A DNA stretch of 64,000 nt from Bacteroidota bacterium (GTDB taxonomy: Bacteria; Bacteroidota; Bacteroidia; B-17B0; Aurantibacillaceae): positions 62,001-126,000 of the forward strand of contig JAFDXR010000020.1 in the NCBI GenBank assembly GCA_018267825.1. The letters are read 5' to 3'. Every line of letters starts with the position of its first letter. Positions within the stretch are counted from its first letter, which is position 1. The position numbers were made by a program, and so were the translations under genes. Positions 24,927 through 35,200 of the stretch are shown here, piece by piece. Below the pieces are notes generated by a model. The model was not told the origin of the DNA, did no database searches, and saw only the letters and a list, made by a program, of their open reading frames with translations.

Positions 24927-26255
24927 ATGAACCGCTTTATATATATCATATTCACAATTCTTCTGATCCAGGGAGCTCTGAAGGCCCAGCAAAACTGTGT
25001 GATCTATGGGAGGGTGCTTGAGGAGTCGGGGGGGCGAAATGGTATTTATGCCGTATCTGTTCAGGTGCTCAATTCCAATTATGCCACAACCAGTGATAAG
25101 CAGGGGTATTTCCGGCTGACGATCCCATTCAAAAAGCATGTTTCCCTGTTGTTTTCGCATGTGGCCTATCAGAATCGTGTGAAAGAACTTGATCCTGTAT
25201 CCGATAGCCTGCATTGTATTGTGGTGATGAAGGAAAAGGCGGTCGACCTGGAAGGTATTTCTGTGTCGGCACGGTCGAAACCCGATACACTGGTGGGTTC
25301 TCCACAATACAGCATTTATGATTTTGATTTTTATGAAGATAAATTTATTCTGCTGACTGCCGAGAGGAACCTCGATAAAGCAGAACTGAAGCTGGCCGAC
25401 AGAAGCCGCAAAATTCTGTACTCTGTGAAACTGCCTGCCGATGCCGGTATAGCCAAGGAATTATACCGCGATTACATGGGCTTTGTGAATGTTATTTGTG
25501 AACAGGCAATCTATCGGATCAATGTTTACAATGATGCTTTTGTTTTATTTTCACTGAATCCCGAAGACTACAACGCGTTTGTGAAGCCTATCGTCGATAC
25601 CATTCACGGGAAGCTGATCTTTTCGGATTACTGGAAAGATTACCCGATGTTTAATTATTATAGCTACTCTGAGAAAGACAGTGCCCGCAGGCAATTGATT
25701 ACCATTACAAACGCAGATTTGCTGGAGGCTTATAATTTTGAGTACTACTCCCTGAAACCCCGTGAGAAACTGGAGGCGAGAAGGATGGCCATGGACCTGA
25801 AAACCGATAAACGCATTGTAGCAGCTCTGATGAGCGGATTTACGAAGAGCCTGTTTTATGAGCCCTTGTATGCACCGCTGTTTATTGTGAAAGATACCAT
25901 GTGCGTGTTTGATCATTACAAAGATATGTTATTTCATTTCGATAAACAGGGTAATAAAATTGATTCTACAGTTATATCGTATAACCATCCGAAGAACTGG
26001 AAGGAGTGGAAACGGGTGATGGTAAAAGATGATGTTGAAAATACCATTTACGCAGTGTATGACCGGAACGGGCATAAATACCTGCGCTTAATCGATTACA
26101 GAACCGGGAAAAATAAAGGTCTTTATAACCTGCAGTTTCACAGTGCTGATAAAATCAAGATACGCGATGGGTATGCGTATTACATTTACCGGCCATTTGA
26201 GAGTACACAGCAAAAGTTTCTTTACCGTGAACTGATTCGGCTTGAATCAGATTAG
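24927..26255 (+). CDS. Exported protein with carboxypeptidase-regulatory-like domain and possible beta-propeller
   Basis: The 442-aa protein has a signal peptide (about 1-20, ending ALKAQ). A CarboxypepD_reg-like beta-sandwich (about 24-108) follows: IYGRVLEES, a TTSDKQGYFRLTIPF segment and VVMKEKAVDLEGISVSA. These are features shared with the N-terminus of TonB-dependent receptors. The remaining 330 residues show recurring strands of the kind DFDFYEDKFILLTAE and DGYAYYIYRPF and may form a beta-propeller, but no barrel and no catalytic motif are seen. It converges on the MscS gene with one base between stops. The function is unknown; a surface or periplasmic location is inferred. Confidence 0.75.
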   Translation: MNRFIYIIFTILLIQGALKAQQNCVIYGRVLEESGGRNGIYAVSVQVLNSNYATTSDKQGYFRLTIPFKKHVSLLFSHVAYQNRVKELDPVSDSLHCIVVMKEKAVDLEGISVSARSKPDTLVGSPQYSIYDFDFYEDKFILLTAERNLDKAELKLADRSRKILYSVKLPADAGIAKELYRDYMGFVNVICEQAIYRINVYNDAFVLFSLNPEDYNAFVKPIVDTIHGKLIFSDYWKDYPMFNYYSYSEKDSARRQLITITNADLLEAYNFEYYSLKPREKLEARRMAMDLKTDKRIVAALMSGFTKSLFYEPLYAPLFIVKDTMCVFDHYKDMLFHFDKQGNKIDSTVISYNHPKNWKEWKRVMVKDDVENTIYAVYDRNGHKYLRLIDYRTGKNKGLYNLQFHSADKIKIRDGYAYYIYRPFESTQQKFLYRELIRLESD

Positions 26256-26256
26256 A

Positions 26257-27063
26257 TCAGGCACTCACCATGATTTTTTGCAGGGGAGGTCCTGCAATTT
26301 TGTTTTTCAGCAGAATACCGTTAACCACTTCATTGGTAAGCGTGAGCATATCGCCTGAATTGGCGTGATCGGAATAGGCTCTGATGGATAATATGGCGGC
26401 CCCTTCATTTATGCGGATAACAACCACAGTAGGAGCAGGGATTTTGGAAACGATTTCTTCAGCCAGAAGGCCATCAATAATCAGTTTGCGCAGGGCTTCC
26501 AGGTCATTGGTGGCCGATACGGTGATGCTTATTTCAGTACGGATAGTGCCATGCTTGCTGTGATTGATGATGGTTCCGTTTGATACTGCACCGTTCGGAA
26601 GGATCACTGTTTTTAATTCACCTGTCAGCAGGATGGTATTAAATACCTGGATTTCTTTTACACTCCCGGTTTGTCCCTGTGCCTCGATCGTATCGCCCAC
26701 TTTATATGGTTTGAAAATAAGGATGAGCACACCACCTGCGAAATTAGAGAGTGAGCCTTGTAATGCCAGGCCTACGGCCAGACCCGCGGCACCCAGTATA
26801 GTTACAAAGGAAGTGGTGCCGATACCAACCATACCGGCAACAGTAACGATCAGAAATATTTTAAGCCCGATTGAAATCAGGCTGCGCAAAAAAGAGCGGA
26901 GTGAAACATCCAGGTCCCGTTTTTCCATAGCCTTGGCAGACAAACGGGTTACCCGCTTAATGAGCCACATCCCCACAATCAATACCAGCAATGCACCCAG
27001 AACATGTGGTGTATATTCTACTACAAGGTTCATCAGGTGTTCAAGATGTTTGTCCATATTCAT
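26257..27063 (-). CDS. mscS: MscS-family small-conductance mechanosensitive channel
   Basis: The 268-aa protein is close to the size of E. coli MscS. It has three membrane spans (about 16-35, 57-78 and 85-110) and the pore-lining third helix GLALQGSLSNFAGGVLIL, followed by the beta-domain start KPYKVGDTIEAQGQTGSVKEI (partly quoted). It opens on hypo-osmotic shock to release solutes. Its promoter element lies at 27092-27099, in the 50-bp gap to the divergent DUF4421 gene. Confidence 0.93.
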   Translation of the reverse strand: MNMDKHLEHLMNLVVEYTPHVLGALLVLIVGMWLIKRVTRLSAKAMEKRDLDVSLRSFLRSLISIGLKIFLIVTVAGMVGIGTTSFVTILGAAGLAVGLALQGSLSNFAGGVLILIFKPYKVGDTIEAQGQTGSVKEIQVFNTILLTGELKTVILPNGAVSNGTIINHSKHGTIRTEISITVSATNDLEALRKLIIDGLLAEEIVSKIPAPTVVVIRINEGAAILSIRAYSDHANSGDMLTLTNEVVNGILLKNKIAGPPLQKIMVSA

Positions 27064-27091
27064 AACAATTCAGGAAAAAAAATTAACTTGC

Positions 27092-27099
27092 CAAAAATA
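27092..27099 (-). promoter_or_regulatory. Candidate -7 element for mscS
   Basis: The plus-strand CAAAAATA reads TATTTTTG on the minus strand, 28 bp before the start at 27063. Confidence 0.45.
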
Positions 27100-27113
27100 A
27101 TTCATTTTATTGT

Positions 27114-28166
27114 TTGAGGTATATCCCGCTGATACTTTTTATGAGCGTTTTTTGCATGAACTCATTTTCCCAGAAAAGAGTTCGTGACTCCGTGTATTAC
27201 GTAAAGTATCGCGACCGGCTGATTGTATCCGTGTTTCAATCGTACCGCTATTATAATGTCAGCATTAGTCAAACCGGGATGAAAGACAGCCTGGCGCAAT
27301 CAAAATTGTCGTACCAGGCGGAAGCAAGTCATATTACGGGGCTTGAGCTGAACTACGATAAGTTCAATATTGCAGTTGGATTCAAATCCAATTCGTCGAG
27401 TCAGCAGAGTGCCAAAGGAAATACGAAGTACACCAACCTGATGTTTAACGTGGGTGGTAATGAATGGGTCTGGGAAAACAGTTACAGGCGTTATAAAGGG
27501 TTTTATGATCTGAATACGTCGCATTACGATACTTTAACCTCCAAAACAGGCAATTACACCAAGCTGCCATTGCTCGAATCGCAGGCATATAAAATGCGGT
27601 TCATGTTTTTCACGAACCACAATAAATTCTCTTTTAAATCAGGCTATTCCTGCAGTTACCGCCAGGTGCGAACTGCGGCTTCGTTTGTACTCACGGGCAA
27701 TATCTATTACAACAGATTGAATTCAGACAGTTCGTTTATTCCTTACCAGGTGCGATCCTATTATGGTAATTTTGCTGATATCAACGGCCTTAATGTTTTT
27801 GCGTTTTCTGTGTATGGAGGCGGGAGTGCCAATTTTGTCATCTGGAAATCACTCTTCCTGAATCTTACTCTGGTTATAGGACCAGAGGAGCAGTGGCGCA
27901 CGTATCATTACCTGGGCAGTGCCAGTTCCACTTCACTCAATTATCTGTCTATTTCCGGGGATTTCAGGGCTTCGTTCGGACTGAATTATCACCGGTTTTT
28001 TATTTTGTTGAGTGGAACCAATGATTTCAGCTGGTACAACAACAACCGGATTGATGTATTATCCAAGTATGCTTCGGTAAACTTTTCCCTGGGCTACCGT
28101 TTCAATATGAAGCCGACAAAACTGTATCAGAAATTACAACAGACAAAGCTCTATAAGCTTTTATAA
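27114..28166 (+). CDS. DUF4421-like outer-membrane protein, TTG start
   Basis: A 350-aa protein reading from a TTG at 27114, which gives a good signal peptide (MRYIPLILFMSVFCMNSFSQ). The next ATG (27141) would leave too short a signal. The mature part alternates aromatic, amphipathic strands (HITGLELNYDKFNIAVGFKS, FASVNFSLGYRFNM-like end) as in a beta-barrel, and resembles DUF4421 proteins of Bacteroidota. The function is unknown. It converges with the SnoaL-like gene with a single base between the two stop codons. Confidence 0.75.
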   Translation: MRYIPLILFMSVFCMNSFSQKRVRDSVYYVKYRDRLIVSVFQSYRYYNVSISQTGMKDSLAQSKLSYQAEASHITGLELNYDKFNIAVGFKSNSSSQQSAKGNTKYTNLMFNVGGNEWVWENSYRRYKGFYDLNTSHYDTLTSKTGNYTKLPLLESQAYKMRFMFFTNHNKFSFKSGYSCSYRQVRTAASFVLTGNIYYNRLNSDSSFIPYQVRSYYGNFADINGLNVFAFSVYGGGSANFVIWKSLFLNLTLVIGPEEQWRTYHYLGSASSTSLNYLSISGDFRASFGLNYHRFFILLSGTNDFSWYNNNRIDVLSKYASVNFSLGYRFNMKPTKLYQKLQQTKLYKLL

Positions 28167-28167
28167 A

Positions 28168-28530
28168 TTAACCGTGGTATACGCGGGAAGCAACAATTTT
28201 TCCGTTTTCGATCTGAAGTACTTCGCCCACAGAAAGAGGCTCTTCACCATCCACATAACGTGTGTATTCCATAAATACCTGTTCTTCATCGGCGGTGAGT
28301 TTGATTACCTCGTATTTCAAACTTGGCAGGCGGTCAAACGCATCTTTCCACCAGCTGCGCAATGCATCTTTCCCCTTCACAAAACCACGTGTTTCGGGCA
28401 TCCGGACTTTTAGTTTGGGACTGTAGTGTTGCGCATCCTCGTCGTACAGTGCCAGCAGATTTTCGAGGTGATGATCATTAAATGCTTTGAACCACTGATG
28501 GGCTATTTGTTTATTGTCTGTTGCAGTCAT
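28168..28530 (-). CDS. SnoaL-like/NTF2-fold protein
   Basis: The 120-aa protein matches the SnoaL/NTF2 alpha+beta cone: N-terminal helix IAHQWFKAFNDHHLENLLALYDEDAQHYSP (partly quoted), then KGKDALRSWWKDAFDRLPSLKYEV and strands ending IENGKIVASRVYHG. Such proteins are polyketide-cyclase-like enzymes or small-ligand binders; nothing here fixes a substrate. Its start lies 29 bp from the divergent amidohydrolase start at 28560. Confidence 0.82.
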   Translation of the reverse strand: MTATDNKQIAHQWFKAFNDHHLENLLALYDEDAQHYSPKLKVRMPETRGFVKGKDALRSWWKDAFDRLPSLKYEVIKLTADEEQVFMEYTRYVDGEEPLSVGEVLQIENGKIVASRVYHG

Positions 28531-28559
28531 ATTTCTTTATAAGTGTTACCTTAGCCGGT

Positions 28560-30305
28560 ATGAAAAAACTCCTGTTTTTTGCTGTCATCTGCAGTTTGTT
28601 TGTGGCTTGTAGAGCTCCCAAACAACCGGCCGACCTCATTGTGCATCATGCCATGATTTATTCGGTAGACTCTGCATTTACAGTATACCAGGCTATGGCC
28701 ATCAAAGATGGGAAAATTATTGCATTAAATACAAATGACTCTATCATGCAATGTTTTTCATCTGAGCAGATTATTGATGCTGGAGGCAAAGCTGTTTTTC
28801 CGGGTTTTATTGATGCGCATTGCCATTTTCTGGGCTATGCTATGGGATTACAGCAATGCGACCTGGTGGGTACAAAATCTTTTCAGGATGTGTTATCGAA
28901 ACTGGTTACGTATTCGCAAACCTGCAAAACTGAGTGGATTGTTGGTCGTGGCTGGGATCAGAACGACTGGACCGATAAGACATTTCCCAATCGTAAAAAA
29001 CTGGATTCATTATTTCCGGATCGCCCGGTGTTTTTGGTTCGCATAGATGGCCATGCGGCTCTGGCGAATCGCGAAGCCCTGTTGAGAGCCGGAATTCACA
29101 GTGCCACAAAAGTAGATGGTGGTGTCATCGAATACACCTTTGAAAAAGACAGTACCTGGACTTTGCCCGAATACCGGAAGGATATAGCACATCTTCATTA
29201 TCCTTACTGGTCGCCAACGGGTATTTTGATCGATAATGCCGTTGACATGGTTAAGCAGGTGATCCCCGACGCTACTGCCGGAACCACGGAATCTGCTTTA
29301 CTTCAGGCTCAGAAGAATTGTTTTGAAATGGGACTGACCACAGTGGATGAAGCCGGCATTCATAAACAGGATGTAGAGCTCATGGACAAGCTGCAAAAAG
29401 ACGGAAAGCTGAAAATGAGAATCTATGCCATGCTGAGCGACGATTCGGCCAATTACACATACCTGAATACCGGGCCTTATAAAACCGACCGGATGAATGT
29501 GCGGTCTTTTAAGTTTTATGCAGATGGTGCGCTGGGTTCAAGAGGAGCCTGCCTGTTACAGGATTACAGCGACAAACCCGGCTGGAGAGGTTTTCTGCTA
29601 AGTAACCCTGAACATTTTATGAAATATGCAAAACTGCTTTACGATAGGGGATTCCAGATGAACACACATTGCATCGGTGATTCGGCTGTGAGGTTGTTGC
29701 AATGGATCTATAATCATCCGGGAAATATCAGTTTGAGTAAAAACGGAATGGTAATCGCTACACCGAATACAGCACAAACTCCTGTAAAAGAGAGGCGCTG
29801 GCGCATAGAGCATTACCAGGTATGCAATACGGCCGATTTAAAAAATAACCATGGCATCATTCCTTCTATACAGCCAACTCACGCAACCAGCGATATGTAT
29901 TGGGCAGAAGAGCGTCTCGGAAAAGACCGCATCCGCGAGGCCTATGCCTATAAAAAGTTACTGGATGCCGCTGGTATGGTGGCGCTCGGAACGGATTTTC
30001 CGGTAGAAGATATCAGCCCGTTCAAAACTTTTTATGCGGCTGCCGTACGCAAGGATAGCAAAGGTTTTCCGGCCGGAGGCTTTCAGAAAGAGAATGCACT
30101 GTCGCGCCGGGAAACGATCCGGGGGATGACAATCTGGGCGGCATATGCTAACTTTGAAGAGTCGGAAAAAGGAAGTCTTGAAAAAGGGAAGTTCGCCGAT
30201 TTTATTATTCTGGATACCGACCTGATGACCTGCGATGAGAACGCGATTTTGAATACAAAGGTTGTCGGTACATTTATAAACGGAGAGCAGGTTTACAAAC
30301 GCTGA
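28560..30305 (+). CDS. YtcJ-like amidohydrolase, lipoprotein
   Basis: A 581-aa protein. The start at 28560 (MKKLLFFAVICSLFVAC) gives a lipoprotein signal with Cys17; the longer ORF from 28521 overlaps the divergent gene and lacks a signal. Metal-site motifs of the amidohydrolase superfamily are present: IDAHCHFLG (HxH), the MNTHCIGDSA and RWRIEHYQ histidines, and ALGTDFPVEDISP with the catalytic Asp. Members of the YtcJ/COG1574 group hydrolyse C-N bonds of exported or imported amides, and specificity is unknown. It is an envelope-anchored enzyme, probably in one unit with the UbiD gene 23 bp downstream. Confidence 0.88.
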   Translation: MKKLLFFAVICSLFVACRAPKQPADLIVHHAMIYSVDSAFTVYQAMAIKDGKIIALNTNDSIMQCFSSEQIIDAGGKAVFPGFIDAHCHFLGYAMGLQQCDLVGTKSFQDVLSKLVTYSQTCKTEWIVGRGWDQNDWTDKTFPNRKKLDSLFPDRPVFLVRIDGHAALANREALLRAGIHSATKVDGGVIEYTFEKDSTWTLPEYRKDIAHLHYPYWSPTGILIDNAVDMVKQVIPDATAGTTESALLQAQKNCFEMGLTTVDEAGIHKQDVELMDKLQKDGKLKMRIYAMLSDDSANYTYLNTGPYKTDRMNVRSFKFYADGALGSRGACLLQDYSDKPGWRGFLLSNPEHFMKYAKLLYDRGFQMNTHCIGDSAVRLLQWIYNHPGNISLSKNGMVIATPNTAQTPVKERRWRIEHYQVCNTADLKNNHGIIPSIQPTHATSDMYWAEERLGKDRIREAYAYKKLLDAAGMVALGTDFPVEDISPFKTFYAAAVRKDSKGFPAGGFQKENALSRRETIRGMTIWAAYANFEESEKGSLEKGKFADFIILDTDLMTCDENAILNTKVVGTFINGEQVYKR

Positions 30306-30328
30306 TAACAGGCCTTAAAACAAAAGAT

Positions 30329-32167
30329 ATGGCATACAAGAGTTTACGTGAATGTTTGATTAACCTGGAGCGTCACGGTCATTTGATCCGGGTGAAAGAG
30401 GAAGTAGATCCTAACCTCGAGATGGCTGCAATTCATTTGCGTGTGCACGAAATGGGCGGACCGGCATTGTGGTTCGAAAATGTAAAAGGCTCGTCGTTTC
30501 AGTGTGCATCCAATATATTCGGAACCCTTGAGCGCAGTAAGTTTATTTTCAGAGATACGCTATCGCACATGCAGACCCTTGTGGATATTAAAAATAATCC
30601 CATGCAGGCGATCCGACATCCCTTCAGGTATATGAACGTGTCGCTTACGGCACTTTCGGCTTTGCCAAAGAAGAATCCATTTTCGAAACCCGTATTGTTT
30701 AAGGAAACAAGCATCGGCAAGCTGCCCCAGATAAAGCACTGGCCTATGGATGGCGGTGCTTTTGTAACCTTGCCGCAGGTATACAGTGAAGATATTGACA
30801 GGCCCGGCATTATGAATGCCAACCTGGGCATGTACCGTATTCAACTAAGTGGAAATACTTATGTACAAGACCGGGAAATTGGTCTGCATTACCAGTTGCA
30901 TCGTGGTATAGGGGTACATCAGTCTAAAGCCAATGCGAAAGGAAAACCCCTGAAAGTATCGGTGTTTGTGGGAGGCCCGCCAAGCCACAGCCTTGCGGCT
31001 GTTATGCCCTTACCCGAAGGACTCAGTGAAATGACATTTGCGGGTGCGCTCGGTAAAAAAAGGTTTGGTTACACATACATCGACGGTTATTGCATCAGTA
31101 CGGATGCCGATTTTGTCATCACCGGCGAAGTATATCCCGGCGAAAATAAACCCGAAGGACCTTTCGGCGACCATCTCGGTTATTATAGCCTGAAGCACGA
31201 TTTTCCGGTGATGCGTGTGCACAAAGTTTATCATCGCGAAAATGCTATATGGCCTTTTACGGTGGTGGGCAGGCCTCCGCAGGAAGATACCAGCTTTGGC
31301 GCATTGATTCATGAAATTGCAGGAAATGCATTGCAACTCGAAATTCCCGGACTGAAAGAAGTAAACGCCGTAGATGCTGCCGGTGTTCATCCTTTATTGC
31401 TGGCCATCGGCAGTGAACGTTATACACCATACAGCCAGACAAAACAACCGGCCGAATTGCTCACCATTGCCAATCACATTTTAGGAAAAGGACAATTGAG
31501 CCTCGCGAAATACCTGTTCATTACAGCCGATGATTCGCAGAAACTAAGCACACATCCGGAAGCGGATTTTTATAAATTCATATTGGAGCGCATCGATCTT
31601 CGCCGCGATATTCATTTCTATACAAATACCAGCATCGACACACTCGACTACAGTGGTACCGGTCTCAACAGCGGAAGTAAAGTAGTATTTGCAGCTTATG
31701 GTGAAATTAAACGGAGCCTGGCGATTGAGGCACCGCAGGCACTTTCGGAACTTCGGACGGCGCGTAATCCAAGACTTGCTCTGCCGGGCGTGGTCGTGAT
31801 GCAAATGGATAAATTTTCGGATTATACGCATGCTCAAAAAGAGTTCGAAGCGTTTCAGGAAGAATGCATTCAGAAAAATATGGATTTCGGAAATGTCCCG
31901 ATGCTTGTAATTGCCGATGACTCCTCGTTTACAGCAGAAACACTCAATAACTGGTTATGGGTTACATTCACAAGATCTAATCCAAGTCATGATATTTACG
32001 GGATCAATGCCATAACAAAATTCAAACACTGGGGATGCGATACAGTGATTATTGATGCGCGTATAAAACCACATCACGCACCTGCACTTGAAAAAGATGC
32101 AGCTGTTGAAAAAAGAGTGGATGCCCTCTTTGCCAATAATGGCAGTCTTTCCGGGCTGAAGAAGTAA
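30329..32167 (+). CDS. UbiD-family decarboxylase
   Basis: The 612-aa protein is longer than E. coli UbiD (about 500 aa) but carries the family core: MAYKSLRECLINLERHGHL at the start, the GIGVHQSKANAKGKPLKVSVFVGGPPSH region, GEVYPGENKPEGPFGDHLGYYSL and VVGRPPQEDTSFG (all quoted in part). UbiD enzymes use prenylated FMN made by UbiX to decarboxylate aromatic acids such as quinone precursors. No ubiX is seen nearby. In Bacteroidota this branch is often tied to menaquinone synthesis, but that is inference. No terminator with a T tract follows; an 8-bp hairpin lies at 32199. Confidence 0.88.
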   Translation: MAYKSLRECLINLERHGHLIRVKEEVDPNLEMAAIHLRVHEMGGPALWFENVKGSSFQCASNIFGTLERSKFIFRDTLSHMQTLVDIKNNPMQAIRHPFRYMNVSLTALSALPKKNPFSKPVLFKETSIGKLPQIKHWPMDGGAFVTLPQVYSEDIDRPGIMNANLGMYRIQLSGNTYVQDREIGLHYQLHRGIGVHQSKANAKGKPLKVSVFVGGPPSHSLAAVMPLPEGLSEMTFAGALGKKRFGYTYIDGYCISTDADFVITGEVYPGENKPEGPFGDHLGYYSLKHDFPVMRVHKVYHRENAIWPFTVVGRPPQEDTSFGALIHEIAGNALQLEIPGLKEVNAVDAAGVHPLLLAIGSERYTPYSQTKQPAELLTIANHILGKGQLSLAKYLFITADDSQKLSTHPEADFYKFILERIDLRRDIHFYTNTSIDTLDYSGTGLNSGSKVVFAAYGEIKRSLAIEAPQALSELRTARNPRLALPGVVVMQMDKFSDYTHAQKEFEAFQEECIQKNMDFGNVPMLVIADDSSFTAETLNNWLWVTFTRSNPSHDIYGINAITKFKHWGCDTVIIDARIKPHHAPALEKDAAVEKRVDALFANNGSLSGLKK

Positions 32168-32198
32168 GCTAAAATTTTTAGTGTTTTTTGTTTTCACT

Positions 32199-32220
32199 CA
32201 ATGGGGGGGCAGCCCCATTG
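32199..32220. other. Hairpin without T tract upstream of the repeat protein gene
   Basis: CAATGGGG (32199-32206) pairs exactly with CCCCATTG (32213-32220) over a 6-nt loop. It lies 31 bp after the ubiD-family stop and 78 bp before the next start. No U run follows, so it may be a weak terminator, a processing site or part of the leader of the downstream gene. Confidence 0.4.
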
Positions 32221-32298
32221 TGCTTGGCATCGTATTTCTCAAATTTTACTCTTATAAAGTACCCCCGATTTTTCAAACCAAATCAAAAACTTCCTTTG

Positions 32299-35200
32299 AT
32301 GAAAAAACAACTATTCTTCTCTATTGTTTGGGTGCTGGGCCTTGCAGCAACCGCCCAGGTAAACCTGGATTTCGAATCAGGAAATTTCACCGGCTGGACT
32401 GGCAGAGTGGGTTATACAAGTGGAGTAGGTCAGATGACAGCAGTGGGTTCACCAACGATATGGACAACCGGTGTGAACGCCAATTTGTATGTACAATCCT
32501 ATCATACCATTATGACAGGTGCGGGTAACGATTATTTTGGCCCTTTTCCACGCGTGGCTCCGGGTGGCAGTTTCTCGGCTCGTCTCGGAAACATGGGTAC
32601 AAACGTAAATACCACCGGCGATTCGCCGGCAGACTGTTCAGGTATTACGCCTGCTTACTATTGTCCGGGTACCGATTTTATAAATGGACCTGTACCGGCG
32701 CCATGGTCGGGTGCAGAATCGCTCGAGCAATCGTTTGTCGTCACACCAGCCAATGCCATGGTAACACTTCAGTATGCGGCCGTATTTAATAACGGAACCC
32801 ATAGCGGAGCTGCCTCTGTAAATCCCTGGTTCAGGGCAGAAGTACTGAACAGCAGCGGAAATCCGATATCGAGCTGTTTGACTTATACATTTGTACTGAA
32901 TACATCGGGTCTGCCTGCAGGATCCGCAAAATCAACATTGTCACCTTGCTGGTATCCGGCACCAGCCACATCTTCTGTGGTAGTATATATGCCATGGCAG
33001 CAGAAAATATTTGACCTTACGTCTGTAATCGGGCAAACAGTAACAGTGAAGTTTTCGGCAGGTGGTTGCGATGAAGGCGGGCACTTCGGTTATGCATATA
33101 TTGATGCTTCTGCCGGCCCCAAATCCATTATACAAACAGGTGGTGCAGGTTGTGTCGGACCGATTACTCTTACCGGTCCTACGCAGTATGGCAGCACCTA
33201 TTCCTGGGCGGGCCCTGCAGGTGGTATTACAGCCAGTTCGGCAAACTCTGCAACCGTCAATGCTTCGGGGATATATACACTCACCGTGGGCGGAACCTGC
33301 CCGGTAACATTTACAACATCCGTTTCACTTTCGACGCCGTCAATTACCGTTATTCCTTCAAACCAGACCGTTTGTTCGGGGGGTAATATTTCTGCAATGA
33401 CATTCACGAGTAACCCGGCAGGAGCTACTGTGAGCTGGACAAATACCAACGTGTCAGACGGACTCCCGGCAACGGGCAGCGGCGATATCAGTGCATATAC
33501 ATCACCAACGGTGAGTACCCAGCAGATTGGTGTTATTACAGCTGTGCCTTCATTCAGTGGTTGTACAGGCCCGGCCAAAACATTTACGATTACCATCAAT
33601 CCATATCCAACAGTGAATCCCGGAACAGATAAAGTATTGACCTGTGCATCACCATCCGTTATTATAAACGGATCGTCATCCACACCCGGTACCACATATT
33701 CCTGGACAGGACCAACATCAGGAACTCCGGCCGGTTCAGCCCCCACTACCACAGCCACTGCTGTAACTGCGCCGGGGTCTTATACCTTAACAGCTGCTGT
33801 AGGCAGTTGCAGTACTTCGGCCATTGTGAGTGTAAGCAGCAATACATCTACGCCGAATATCAGTGCGGCTGCAAATCCAACAGTAACATGCAGCGCAACA
33901 ACGGCTGTTCTATCGGGTACATCTACTACTTCAGGGGCAACCTATTCCTGGTCTCCGGGCGGAACTTCACCGACAACAGCAACGACATCGGTTTCATCGG
34001 CAGGGAATTATACATTTAGCGTTACTGATCCTTCAAACAGTTGTAAGTCAAATACAGTGGTGAGTGTTGTCTCCAATACCACACTACCCAATGCCAATGC
34101 AGGCACATCGCCTACCATTACATGTTCTGCAAACACGGTAACGCTAAATGGAAGTTCCTCCACATCCGGTGCCACTTTTTCCTGGACAGGGCCTGTTGGT
34201 GCAGTACCGGCAGGATCAACCCCTACGAACTCGACCACCGTTGTTAATGCAAATGGAACCTATACTCTCACTGTCACAGACCCTTCCAATGGATGCGTAA
34301 AAACCGCAATGGTTTCTGTGAACTCTAATACGACAGCCCCGAATGTAAGTGCCGGCTCCACACAAACCATCACCTGTACAAGTTCTACTGTTACACTGAA
34401 CGGAAGTTCATCTACACCCGGCGCAGGCTATGCATGGACCGGGCCGTTGGCCGGAAACCCGGCAGGATCAACACCTTCTGCATCCACAACAGCCGTATCT
34501 GAAAACGGAACATATACCCTTACGGTAACCAATCCGGCTAATGGTTGTTCCGCTTCATCTGTTGTTGCGGTCACTACAAATTCTACACAACCACAGGTAA
34601 GTGTTGGCAGCGATCAGCTTATTACCTGTGCAGCTTCATCCGCCACTATCAGCGGAAGCTCATCCACACCAGGAGCCGGTTATGCATGGACTGGTCCCTC
34701 AGCAGGAACGCCTGCCGGTACTACCCCGACATCATCCACTACCGCGGTATCATCGGCAGGCTCCTACACATTAACGGTAACGAATCCGACTAATGGTTGC
34801 ACTAACTCGGCGGTTATTTCGGTTTCCACAAGCTCATCTATTCCCCAGGTTACAGCCAATGCAAATCCGACGATTACCTGCGCAGCATTGAATGCCGTAC
34901 TCAGCGGAACATCATCCACATCGGGAGTTACATACGCCTGGTCAGGCCCGGCTACAGCAACACCGGCAGGCACCACACCCAATACTTACAGCACGAGCGT
35001 CACAGCGCCGGGTATCTATACATTAACGGTGGTTGATCCTACGAATGGCTGCCAGGCACAATATCCGGTAACGGTGATTTCCAATACAACAATTCCAAAT
35101 GTGAATGCCGGATCATCACAGACGATTACGTGTACAAGCTCAAGTGTGCAGTTGCAGGGGAGCTCTTCAACACCGGGTGTAAACTACAGCTGGACCGGTC

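Noticed and set aside
33198-33758. 186-aa minus-strand ORF inside the repeat protein gene, and several similar ones
   Set aside because: It is a mirror of repetitive Ser/Thr/Gly/Pro-rich coding sequence; it has no start context or family features, and the plus-strand frame has a clear signal peptide and domains.
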